Part shown: piece after piece, positions 16,640 through 26,500 of the stretch
Layout of the letters: each line of letters starts with the position of its first letter
Position numbering within the stretch: the stretch's first letter is position 1
Assembly: GCF_016820245.1 (NCBI RefSeq)
Contig: NZ_JAFCAR010000006.1
Coordinates: 1-64,000 of the forward strand
Direction of reading: 5' to 3'
From: Jannaschia sp. Os4
GTDB lineage: Bacteria; Pseudomonadota; Alphaproteobacteria; Rhodobacterales; Rhodobacteraceae
Length of the DNA: 64,000 bases
Translations under genes and position numbers: made by a program
Notes under the pieces: generated by a model
Databases searched by the model: none
What the model was told of the DNA's origin: nothing
Seen by the model: only the letters and a program-made list of their open reading frames with translations

Positions 16640-16745
16640 GGGGACCCAGACGCGGGACGGGGGGCACCCGGCTGCGGGATCGGAGGAACCCGGATGCGGG
16701 GGAGCAGGCACCCGGGGACGGGGCGACGGGAACCTGCCTACGGGA
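16640..16745 (+). repeat. Five iterons at exact 22-bp spacing
   Basis: The core ACCC/T recurs at 16644, 16666, 16688, 16710 and 16732, exactly 22 bp apart. Each core is followed in most copies by GG and, about six bases on, GCGGGA or ACGGG. This is the expected initiator binding array for an iteron-controlled Rep_3-type replicon. Confidence 0.8.
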
Positions 16746-16764
16746 CCGATTCGCCGGCGGGACG

Positions 16765-16850
16765 CGGAGCAGGGCCTATTGCAAGGGAATCGGACGATCC
16801 GGGGCCGGGCGAACGGTGCTCCGGCCCGCCGCGCAACGGGCCCTGCTCCG
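16765..16850. repeat. 12-bp inverted repeat flanking 62 bp in the origin
   Basis: GGAGCAGGGCC at 16766-16776 is exactly inverted at 16839-16849 (GGCCCTGCTCC), with a further matching base pair in one arm. It lies between the iterons and the operator palindromes and may be structural or mark a second protein-binding region. Confidence 0.5.
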
Positions 16851-16885
16851 GAGTATCCCGGAAACGGGTGCCTTTCCGTCCCGTA

Positions 16886-16959
16886 GACGGGTTCCCGTCG
16901 CCGCAGCGCGGCAGAGGTGGTACGGGTACCCGGAGGCGGTTGGCGGACGGGTGCCCGTC
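16886..16959. promoter_or_regulatory. Paired rep operator palindromes resembling inverted iterons
   Basis: GACGGGTTCCCGTC at 16886-16899 and GACGGGTGCCCGTC at 16946-16959 are near-identical palindromes 60 bp apart. A related ACGGGTACCCG lies between them at 16922. The half-site matches the inverted iteron core, as expected for repression of rep by Rep dimers. Confidence 0.6.
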
Positions 16960-17002
16960 GTGCCAGAACGGCGGGGCAGGGGAATCGCGGATGGAGCGGG
17001 CG

Positions 17003-18280
17003 ATGGCGCGCAAGCTGGTGGATATCCCGAGGACGGCGCTGCAGGGACCGCTGCGGCGGGAGACCGTGAAGAAGAACGTGGCAGCGATCCACGTCTCGGG
17101 CAAGCTTTCGCTGCTGCAGCGCAAGCTGTCGAACGTGCTGCTGCTGAACGCCTACGACCACCTGACGGACCGCCCGTCGCACCGGATCGACGCGCGCACG
17201 CTCTGCCTGATGATCGGCTACAACTCCAACGACGTGGCCACGCTGAAGGACGCGCTGCGCTCGCTGGCCGAGACGACGGCGGAGTGGGACATGCTGGACG
17301 AGCGCGGGCGGCAGGAATGGGGGGTCTCGGCGCTGCTGTCCTACGCCACGCTGAAGGACGGGGTCTGCGAGTACGCCTACTCGCCCGCCTTGGCGGCCAA
17401 GCTGCACGACCCGAAGGTCTTCGCGCTGATCAACATGAACATCCAGCGCCGCTTCACGAGCGGGCACGCGCTGGCGCTCTACGAGAACTGCTACCGCTTC
17501 CACCGGGTCGGCAGCACCGGCTGGTGGCCGATCGACCTGTTCCGGCGGCTGATGGGGGTGGGCGAGAGCGCCTACTACGAGAGCTTCAAGCACCTGAACG
17601 CCAAGGTCATCAAGCCGGCCGTGGCGGAGGTGAACGCCACGTCGAACATCGTGTTGGAGCCGGAGACGCGGCGCGAGGGGCGGCAGGTGGCGGCGATCCG
17701 CTTCCTGATCCGGGAGAACCCGCAGCTGGCGATGCTGGACATGGGCGACGCCGAGGGCGCGCGGGGCACGGACGCCTACGCCCGGCTGCGCGAGACCGGG
17801 GTGGCGGACCGGCTGGCGCGGCAGTGGATCGCGGAGCACGGCGAGGACTGGGTGGCGGACAAGCTGGACTGGCTGGCGGGGCAGGGGGGCGTGCGCGAGC
17901 CCGCGCGCTACCTGTCGGCGGCCATCGCGGGCGGGTGGGCCGGGGAGACGGCGGGGCCGGGGCCGGAGGCGCCCCCCTCGGAGGAGGCGGTCGCGGCGGC
18001 CGAGGCCCGGCGCGTGGAGGCCGTGGCCGCGGACGCGGAGGCCGAGGCGCGCGAGGCGGCGCGCGCGGCGCGGGGCGCGCGGCTGGAGCGGGTGCTCGCC
18101 GTGGTGGAGGCGCGTAGCCCGACGCAGCGGGACGCGGACCGGCGGCTCTTCCTCGGGACGCTGGAGGGGGAGATGGAGCGCGCGGACTTCGCGCGGCGCG
18201 GATGGCGGTCGGCGCTGAACGCGGGCGCCGTCCATGCCTTCTGGGAGGGGCTGGAGCCCGACATCTTCGACGGCCTGTGA
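17003..18280 (+). CDS. Plasmid replication initiator (RepB / Rep_3-like)
   Basis: 425 aa from the ATG at 17003, chosen because GGAG lies 6 nt upstream; an ATG at 16991 is possible. Residues about 15-245 have the paired winged-helix layout of Rep_3-type initiators (LLQRKLSNVLLLNAYDHL, TLCLMIGYNSNDVATLKDAL, HALALYENCYRF, DLFRRLMGVGESAYYESFKH, VAAIRFLIREN). The C-terminal third is an Ala/Glu/Arg-rich helical extension followed by a folded tail (FARRGWRSALNAGAVHAFWE). The iteron array and operators directly upstream agree with autoregulated, copy-controlled replication. Together with parAB it resembles the RepB-type plasmid modules of Rhodobacterales. Confidence 0.88.
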   Translation: MARKLVDIPRTALQGPLRRETVKKNVAAIHVSGKLSLLQRKLSNVLLLNAYDHLTDRPSHRIDARTLCLMIGYNSNDVATLKDALRSLAETTAEWDMLDERGRQEWGVSALLSYATLKDGVCEYAYSPALAAKLHDPKVFALINMNIQRRFTSGHALALYENCYRFHRVGSTGWWPIDLFRRLMGVGESAYYESFKHLNAKVIKPAVAEVNATSNIVLEPETRREGRQVAAIRFLIRENPQLAMLDMGDAEGARGTDAYARLRETGVADRLARQWIAEHGEDWVADKLDWLAGQGGVREPARYLSAAIAGGWAGETAGPGPEAPPSEEAVAAAEARRVEAVAADAEAEAREAARAARGARLERVLAVVEARSPTQRDADRRLFLGTLEGEMERADFARRGWRSALNAGAVHAFWEGLEPDIFDGL

Positions 18281-18286
18281 GCGGGC

Positions 18287-20083
18287 CTAGCCCTCGGCCT
18301 CCAGCGCGAGGTTGAGCAGCGTGCGGTAGTCGGCGCTGCCCTGCTCCAGCTCCTCGCGCGTGCCCGCCGCCACGAGGCGCCCGCCGTCGAGCAGCAGGAT
18401 CCGGTCCACGTAGTCAAGGGTCGCGGGACGGTGGGTGACGAAGATCAGGGTGCGGTCGGCGCGCGCCCGGCCCGCGACCGCCTCCAGCACCCGGCGCTCG
18501 GTCTCGACGTCGAGCGCGGCCGTGGCCTCGTCGAAGATCGTGACGGGCGCGTCCTTGAGCAGCGCGCGGGCGATGCCGACGCGCTGCCGCTGGCCACCCG
18601 ACAGGCTCTTGCCGCCGGGACCGACGATCGTGTCGATCCCCTTGGGGAGGGCGGCCACCACGTCCGTCAGGGCCGCGCGCTCCAAGGCGTCGGCGACTTG
18701 GGCGTCCGTGGCGTCGGGGCGCCCGTCGCGGACGTTCTCGGCCAAGGTCGCGTCGAACAGGAACACGTCCTGGGAGGTGAGCGCGACGGTGCGGCGCAGG
18801 CCCTCGGGCGAGGTGTCGCGCAGGTCGTGGCCCCCGATGCGGACCGTGCCTGAGGAGGGGTCGTGGAACCGCTGCACGAGGTCAATGAGGGTCGACTTGC
18901 CCGCGCCGGAGCGCCCGATCACGGCGACGCGCTCGCCCGGCGCGATCTCGAGGGTGACGTCCTGCAGCGCGGGGCTGCCGCCCTTGTAGACGAAGGAGAC
19001 GTTCTCGAAGGCGACGGCGGGCGCGCCCGCGGAGGGGTCGGCCCCGCCCTCGGCCCGCAGGACGGGCGGCGCGTCGATCAGGCGGAACATGCGCTGCGCG
19101 TGGATGAGGTTCTTCTGCACCTCGACGTAGATCTTGGAGAGCCGCGAGGCGGGCTGGTAGGCCATCAGGAACGCGGTGAGGAAGGCGGTGAACTCGCCCG
19201 GCGTCTCGCCCTGCGCGATGGTCTGCCACGCGGCGTAGACGACGAAGAGGCCGACCACGAGGCCGCCGAGCAGCTCCATCATGGGCGAGGTGGCCGAGGT
19301 GACGCGGGCGATCGACAGCATCCGGTCCTCGAGCGCGGTCACGGCCCGCTCGAACCGGTCCACGGTCTTCGTCTCGAGGCCGTAGGACTTGACCGTCTTG
19401 ATGCCCTCGAACGCCTCGGCGCCGATCGCGATGTAGGCGGCGTCGGCCTCGCGCTCGGCGGTGGCGAGGTCGCGGACCCGCTTGGAGAGGCGCGAGACGG
19501 TGAAGAAGATGAGCGGCAGGAAGACGGTGCAGAACAGCGTCATCCACGCGTCCTGCATCAGCATCACGCCGAACAGGGCGATCACGGTGAGGATGTCCAT
19601 CGCCATCGTGTTGGCGACGCCGGTGACGATCTTCCCGGCGGCGTTCCCGAAGAGGCGGACCTGCGCCATCTGGCCCGCCGCATGGTCGCGGGCGAAGAAG
19701 CCCGCGTCCTTGGCGATCATGCGGCGGAACACGGTCTTCTGGTAGCCGGCGGTGATTGAGCGCTTGAACACGAGCGAGACGACCGAGTTGGCGTAGGTGA
19801 ACCCCGCCTTGCCCAGCGTGACGCCGACGATCAGCGCCGCCGCGCCGAGAGCGGCCGCTGTGTCGGCGGCCACGAAGACGTCGTTGACGATCACGCGGGT
19901 GGAGTAGGCGAGCGCGGCGGTGAAGCCCGCCACCCCGAGGATGCAGACGATCATCGCGCCGTAGAGCTTCCAGCGCGGTGGGATGGACTCGCGGATCAGG
20001 CGCACCGCGACGGCGGCGGTGTCGGCTCCGGTGACGCCCGGCTTGGGGGCGGCCTCGGCCTGCGGGGGCGCGGCGTCGGTCAT
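18287..20083 (-). CDS. ABC exporter, fused membrane and ATPase domains (MsbA-like)
   Basis: 598 aa half-transporter. About six membrane helices lie in residues 25-320 (MIVCILGVAGFTAALAYSTR, ALFGVMLMQDAWMTLFCTVF, LLGGLVVGLFVVYAAW). The C-terminal ATPase has Walker A GRSGAGKST, a Q-loop region TSQDVFLF, signature LSGGQ, Walker B VTIFDEATAALD and H-loop FVTHRP. The start at 20083 is chosen from where the acidic N-terminus MTDAAPPQAE begins. It probably works as a homodimer exporting lipid, lipopeptide or drug; no peptidase domain or membrane-fusion partner is nearby, so secretion of the neighbouring giant protein by it is not supported. Confidence 0.9.
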   Translation of the reverse strand: MTDAAPPQAEAAPKPGVTGADTAAVAVRLIRESIPPRWKLYGAMIVCILGVAGFTAALAYSTRVIVNDVFVAADTAAALGAAALIVGVTLGKAGFTYANSVVSLVFKRSITAGYQKTVFRRMIAKDAGFFARDHAAGQMAQVRLFGNAAGKIVTGVANTMAMDILTVIALFGVMLMQDAWMTLFCTVFLPLIFFTVSRLSKRVRDLATAEREADAAYIAIGAEAFEGIKTVKSYGLETKTVDRFERAVTALEDRMLSIARVTSATSPMMELLGGLVVGLFVVYAAWQTIAQGETPGEFTAFLTAFLMAYQPASRLSKIYVEVQKNLIHAQRMFRLIDAPPVLRAEGGADPSAGAPAVAFENVSFVYKGGSPALQDVTLEIAPGERVAVIGRSGAGKSTLIDLVQRFHDPSSGTVRIGGHDLRDTSPEGLRRTVALTSQDVFLFDATLAENVRDGRPDATDAQVADALERAALTDVVAALPKGIDTIVGPGGKSLSGGQRQRVGIARALLKDAPVTIFDEATAALDVETERRVLEAVAGRARADRTLIFVTHRPATLDYVDRILLLDGGRLVAAGTREELEQGSADYRTLLNLALEAEG

Positions 20084-20542
20084 GACGGCCCCATCTCGTC
20101 GCTCGGAGGGGGGAGCGCAAGGGTGCGCGGGGCGGCGACGTCGGGTCCGCGCGGCGCGCGGCCATGGCGCGGAGGCCCCGGCGGGGGCGTGGGGCGACAT
20201 CTCCGCACGGGGGAGGGTGGACGGCGGAGGCGTGCCGTCGGGCGGAGGCGCGGAGCCGGTCGGGGGCGCTGTCCAGGGTCGGTAGGGACGGCCCGGGACA
20301 GCGCTCCGGCGGGCCGGAACGGGCTCTATTCATATGTTTCGAGCCGAATCCGGCTCCGTGTCCCCCGCGCGGATCCGCGCCCGTCCCGGCCGATGCAGCG
20401 AGGGCACGGTCAGCGCGGGACCGCGCGGGCCACCCCTTGCCACCCGCGCGCGGCCCCGACCTATTCGCACGAGAGATCGGGCGGCGAAGTCCGGCGCAGG
20501 GGTTCTGATATCGGGGCGGGCCTTGGGGTCCGGGCAGTGAGC
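20084..20542. other. Divergent control region between ABC exporter and giant repeat protein
   Basis: 459 bp without a convincing gene. It contains a local AT-richer stretch with TATTCATATG (about 20328-20337) followed by a short hairpin GAGCCG-AATC-CGGCTC (20341-20356), a possible promoter area for the giant gene. The giant gene's frame stays open back to 20123, but that part lacks protein character and would bury the signal peptide. Confidence 0.4.
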
Positions 20543-23500
20543 ATGGTTTTCGGACGGACGATCCGCGCCTTGGGGCGCGTCGGCGCCTTGGCGCTTGGGC
20601 TGGGCCTGTGGTCGGGCGGGGCGGACGCGACCCCATTCACCACCCAGGTGCCCGGCACCGGACTGACGATCCCGGCGAACTACCCGGAGGCGGGGGGCGC
20701 GGTGATCGTGCTCGTCGGGGTCAACGGCAACAGCTACTTCCAGTTCTCCGACCCCAGCGGCGCCTTCCGCGGGTTCCAGAACAGCGGCCAGCCCGCGCGG
20801 TTCCGCGGCAACCCGTTCACGATCAACGACCCGATCTCGCTCGACTGCGGCGCGTCGACCTGCGCGACCTACTTCGGCGGGTCACTCGCGGCGGCCTACG
20901 TGCGCTTCACCGCCTACGACGGCGACACGGCGCCGGGGGAGTTCGACGAGAACCGGATCACGCTGCGGCTCAACGGCTTCGACGTGGGCTCGTGGTCCGG
21001 GCTGCCGACGCAGGCGACGAACCTCGCGGGGACGACCGCGTTCTCGTCGGGGACGGGCTTCGGCAACAACCTCTTCGCGACCGGGTGGTTCAGTAGCACG
21101 AACCCGCAGCTCCTCGCCAACATCCTGTCGACGGGCCGGACGACGACGCAGGTGTTCGACCGGACACCGAACGACAACTTCTGGGACTTCACCCTCGGCA
21201 ACTCGCTCCAGGACGAGGACATCCGGACGGTCGCGCCGGGCTACGAGCTGACCAAGGGGCTGGCGGCGAGCGAGCCGGACAACGACTACCTCGTGGCGGG
21301 CGAGACCTTCGACTTCGAGTATGTCGTCACCAACATCGGCTCGGTCCCGATCGACGACCTCCAGGTGATCGACGACAAGATCGCGGACGTCACCTGCGAC
21401 GTCACGCGGATCGAGGACGTGGCGTTCGGGCAGACCCCGAACGCGGCGACCTGCACCGGCACCTACACGATCACCCAAGAGGACGTGGACCGCGGCTCGG
21501 TCACCAACGTGGCGCAGGCGCGGGGCACGCCGGAGGAGGGCACCCTCGGCGCGCTGACCGAGCGCTTCACCCTCGACGGGCCGCCGAACCCGGTCGCCCG
21601 CATCCGGGTGCGCAAGGAGACGGTCCCGGCGAACCTCGCCCGCTTCGGCGAGGCGGGGTCGGTGGTGTCCTACGTCCTCAACGTGGACGCGCGGGCGCCG
21701 AACGGGGCCGGGACGCCGAGCGACGTGACGCTGCGCAACGTCGTGGTCACGGACGCGCTGTTCCCCGGCTACTCCTGCACCATCCCCGAGATCGCGCCGG
21801 GCGATCGGGACTCGTCGTGCACGGTGGACTACACGGTCACGCAGGCGGACGTGGACGCGTGGCTCCTCGCGGGCGAGCAGAAGCCGGGCGGGCGGAACGG
21901 CGACGACTCCCTCCAGAACAGCGCGACCGCCGTGGGCGAGAGCGCGCGCGACGGCTCGACGGTCAGCCACACGGACACCGACAACCTCGACGGGCCGGCA
22001 CCCCGCGTGACGCTGACGGTCGCCAAGACCGCGGCGCAGTCCGAGTTCGACGACGCGAACGACGAGATCGACTACACGGTCCGCGTCACCAACACCGGCA
22101 ACGTGACGTGGCAGGACGGCGACCTGACGGTCACGGACCCGCTGCTCCCGGCGCTGTCCTGCCCCGCCGGCGCGGTGGCCCCCGGCGCGACCGTCACCTG
22201 CACCGGCACCTACGCGGTCGACCAAGACGACGTCGACGAAGGCGGCGTGGACAACATCGCGACGGCGGCGGTGGCGGTGGACCTCGCGGGCGGGACGGCG
22301 ACGGCGCAGGCGGACGACGACCTGACCGTGCCGTCGGTGCGCACCCTGTCGGCCAGCTTGGACAAGCGTCTGGCGGCGGGGCAGGCGGGCACCTTCTCGG
22401 CAGCAGCCGACACGGTGGCGTTCGAGTACGTCGTGACCAACACCGGCACGGTGACCATCGACGCGGTGGCGGTGACGGACGACCGGGGCTTCGCGGTGAC
22501 CTGCCCGGCGGGCGGGATCGCGCCCGGCGCGAGCGCGACCTGCACCGGCACGGACGACACGTTCGACCAGGAGGACCTCGACGCGGGGTCGGTGACGAAC
22601 ACCGCCGAGGCGGTGATCTCGGCGGACGGCCTCGCCGACGTGACGACGGACGAGGACAGCGTCACGGTCACCGTCGACGCGATGCCGTCGCTCGCGCTGG
22701 TCAAGACGCCGCCCGTGGTGGACGTGGCCGACTTCGTCGTCGGCGCGACGATCACCTACGCGTTCGACGTCACCAACGACGGCAACGTCACGCTGACGCA
22801 GGCCAACACCGGCGCGGCCCGGCTGACGGTGACGGACGACCGGATCGGGGCGGTGGACTGCGGCCCGCTGCCCTTGGCGCCGGGCGTCACGGTCCGGTGC
22901 ACGGGCGCCTACGAGCTGACCGCCGACGACGTCGCGTCGGGGGTGGTGAACAACGTCGCCTCCGCCGCGGCGGGGACCGCGACGTCGCCGCAGGTGACGG
23001 CGCAGGTCTCCATCGCGGGCAACCCGGCGCTGTCCTTGGAAAAGACGTCGACGACGGCGGACGTGGACGCGGTGACGGACACGATCGACTACGTCTTCAC
23101 GGTCACCAACGACGGCGACACGCAGATCGTCGCGGCGCTGCAGCCCGTCACGATCACGGACGCCCGGCTGACGGGGCCGGCGGTCTGCGCGCAGCCCCCG
23201 ACCCTCGACCCGGGACAGAGCTTCCAGTGCACGGGGCAGCGCGTGGGCGTGACCCAAGCCGAGCTGGACGCCGGGTCCGTCGAGAACAGCGCGACGGCCT
23301 CCTTCCCGTTCGAGCGGGGCGGGGTGACGACGACCATCGCGTCGGACGCGGCGACCGCCTCGGTGCCGGTCGACCCCCAGCCGTCCTTCACCTTCAGCAA
23401 GGACGGCCCCGCGACCTTCTCGGCGGCGGGCGAGGAGCTGACCTACACGTTCACTGTCACCAACGACGGCAACGTGACGCTGACCTCGGCCTCGGTGTCG

Positions 23501-26500
23501 GACCCGCGCATCCCGGGCCTGTCCTGCGCGCTGGGGCCGATCGCGCCGGGCGGGTCGGACGACTGCACGGGCACGCTCGAGGTCAGCCAAGCCGAGTTCG
23601 ACGCGGGCACGCTCCTCAACAGCGCGACGGCCAGCGTCGTGCCCGCGCAGGGCAGCGCGGCGCCGGTCTCCGACGGCCACGTCGTGACCCGCGCGCCCGG
23701 CGCCGGCACCTTCGCGCCGCGCCTCGACAAGACGGCCGACCGCGCCGCCTTCGCGGCGCCCGGCGAGACGATCGCCTACACCCTGACGGTGACGAACGAC
23801 GGGACGCTGACGATCCCGAGCGCGACGGTCGCGGACCCGCTCGCGCCCGCGTCCTTCTCCTGCGTGGTGACGGACCTCGCGCCGGCGGCGAGCACGTCGT
23901 GCAGCTTCGACTACGTCACGGACCAGGACGACGTCGACACGGGTGGCCGGGCGAACGTGGCCACGCTGTCGTCGCCCTCCTTTCCGGACGTGAAGGACGG
24001 GGTGACGGTGGACGGCCCCGCGCGGACGGCCGCGCTCGAGATGACCAAGGAGGGGCCGGCGTCGTTCTCTGGCCCGCTGGAGGACGTGACCTTCCGCTTC
24101 CGGGTCCGCAACGCGGGCAACGTGACGCTCACGGACGTGACGGTGACGGACGAGTTCTTCGATCCGGACCTGACCTGCGTGATCGGCTCGCTCGCGCCGG
24201 GCGAGGAGGACGCGACCACCTGCACGGCGACCTACCGCACGGGGCAGGGCGACTTGGACGTCGGCTCGATCACCAACACGGCGGACGTGAACGCCACCGC
24301 GCCCGCGGGCGTGGCGGCGCCCGACGAGGCCTCGGCGGTCGCGGTCGTGGACGGGCCCGCGCGGACGCCCTCGGTCTCGATCGCCAAGGTGGCGGACAAG
24401 GCGGCCTTCGCGGCGCCGGTCGACAGCCTGACCTTCACCTTCGAGGTGGAGAACACCGGCAACGTGACGCTGACGGATCTCGTGGTCACGGACCCGGCGC
24501 TCGGGTTCAGCTGCCCGGTGGACGACCTCGCGCCGGGCGAGACGGCGACGGCCTGCTCGGACGCGACCCCCCTGTCGGCGGTGCGGCCGACGGCGCAGCC
24601 GGACGTGGACGCGGGGCAGGTGGTCAACTCGGCCACCGTGGCGGGCGAGGCCGCGGAGTCCGGCGCGCCGGTCGAGGACACGGTGACGATCTCGGTCCCC
24701 GGACCGGCGCAGACCGTCGCCATCGAGATGACGAAGTCCAGCCCCGACGGGGCGGGCTTCGACACGGTGGGCCAGATCGTCACCTACGAGTTCGAGGTCA
24801 CCAACCGCTCGAACGTCACGCTCACCGCGCCGATCACGATCTCGGACGCGAAGGTGCCGAACGCGGCCTGCCCGGCGGGCCCGGTCGCGCCGGGCGCGTC
24901 GGTCACCTGCTCGGGCACCTACGAGGTGACGCAGGCCGACCTCGACGCCGGGACGCTCGACAACACGGCGACCGCGAGCGTCACGCAGCCGGTCGTCCCC
25001 TCCGGGCCGAACGCGCCGACCGAGCTGACCGCGACGGACGGCGGCAGCGAGAGCCTGACGCCGGCGCAGCGCCCCGCGCTGACCATCGAGAAGCGGCTGA
25101 AGGCGGGCCAGGCGGCGAGCTTCGACGCCGTGGGCGACCTGCTGACCTTCGAGTACGTGGTCACCAACGCGGGCAACGTGACGACCACCGCGCCTGTCAC
25201 GGTCGAGGACGACAAGATCGCGGGCGTCCTCTCCTGCGCGCCCGCCGGGCTGGCGCCCGGGGCGTCGGTGACCTGCGAGCAGGACTACGAGGCGGACCAG
25301 ACCGGCCTCGACGACGGGGTCGTGACCAACACGGCCTCGGCCAAGACGGTCTTCGACGGGGTGGAGTACGAGTCCAACGACGACAGCGTCACGATCGTGG
25401 CGCGGCAGGATCCGTCGCTCTCCATCGTCAAGACGTTCGAGGGGGTGCTCGACAGCCTCGCCGACACGACGCCCGACCCGAACGGCGGCACCTTGGACGT
25501 GGGCACCATCCTGAGATACCGGTTCGTCGTCACCAACGACGGCGACGTGACGCTGGCCGCGCCCTTCGCGGTGGTGGACTCGATCGGGACACCCGTCTGC
25601 GCCTCGCTGCCGGCGACCTTGGCGCCGGGCGGCTCGTTCGCCTGCACGATGCCCTACGTCGTGATCGACGCGGACCTCGACGCGCAGGGCGTCTTCAACA
25701 ACGCCTTCGCCACCGGCACGTTCGACGGCGCGCCGGTCCGCAGCCCCGACGACGGCGCGACCTTCCCGCGCAACGTGGAGCCGAACATCGACCTGCAGAA
25801 GGAGGTCGTGGCCGTCGGGGGCGACACCGGCCGCTCGACCTTCGCCGAGGCGGGCGAGGTCGTCACCTACCGCTACACCTACACCAACGCGGGCAACGTC
25901 GGGATCCCGAACGCGATCACGATCTCGGACGACAAGATCGGCACGCGGATCTGCCGTACCGAGGGGGCGCCCTCCCTGCCGGTCGGCGGCACGGGCTTCT
26001 GCGAGTTCGACTACGTCGTCACCCAAGCCGACGCGGACGCCAACGTGGTCACGAACGTGGCCACCGCCGCGACCGAGTTCCGGGGCGCCGTCGACGTCTC
26101 GATCGTGACCTCCGAGCCGCAGTCCGTGACGGTCGAAGGCACCGCCTCGCCCGAACTCGCGGTCGTGAAGCTGCAGACCGCCGGCCCGCTGACGGCGGCG
26201 CTCGGCGAGGAGCTGACCTACACGATCACCGTCACCAACACGGGCGACCAGACCCTGTCCGCGATCGACGTCGCGGATCTCGAGATCGACGACCTCGCCT
26301 GCACGATCGACGCGCTGCCGGCGCCCGCCAACATCGTGCTCGGCCCGACCGACGCGGTCGTCTGCGTGGGCACCTACGAGGTGACGCAGGCGGACGTGGA
26401 CCGCGGCTCGTTCACCAACACCGCCACCGCCACCGGCGCCACGCCGCAGGGCGGGACGGTAAGCGGGACGGACAGGCTCACCGTCGGCCTCGTGGACCAA

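Larger units (their letters stand above)
16451..17002. other. Plasmid origin and divergent parAB/rep control region
   Basis: This 552-bp gene-free stretch lies between divergent parA and rep. It contains an AT-richer segment (about 16555-16605) that could be the unwinding element, then a five-copy iteron array (16640-16745), an inverted repeat (16765-16850) and two operator-like palindromes before rep. An open frame crosses it in the rep frame but lacks coding character; I treat it as non-coding. Confidence 0.75.

Noticed and set aside
20123-20542. Upstream extension of the giant gene's open frame
   Set aside because: The extension is Arg/Pro/Gly-rich low-complexity text and would place the signal peptide about 140 residues inside the protein.
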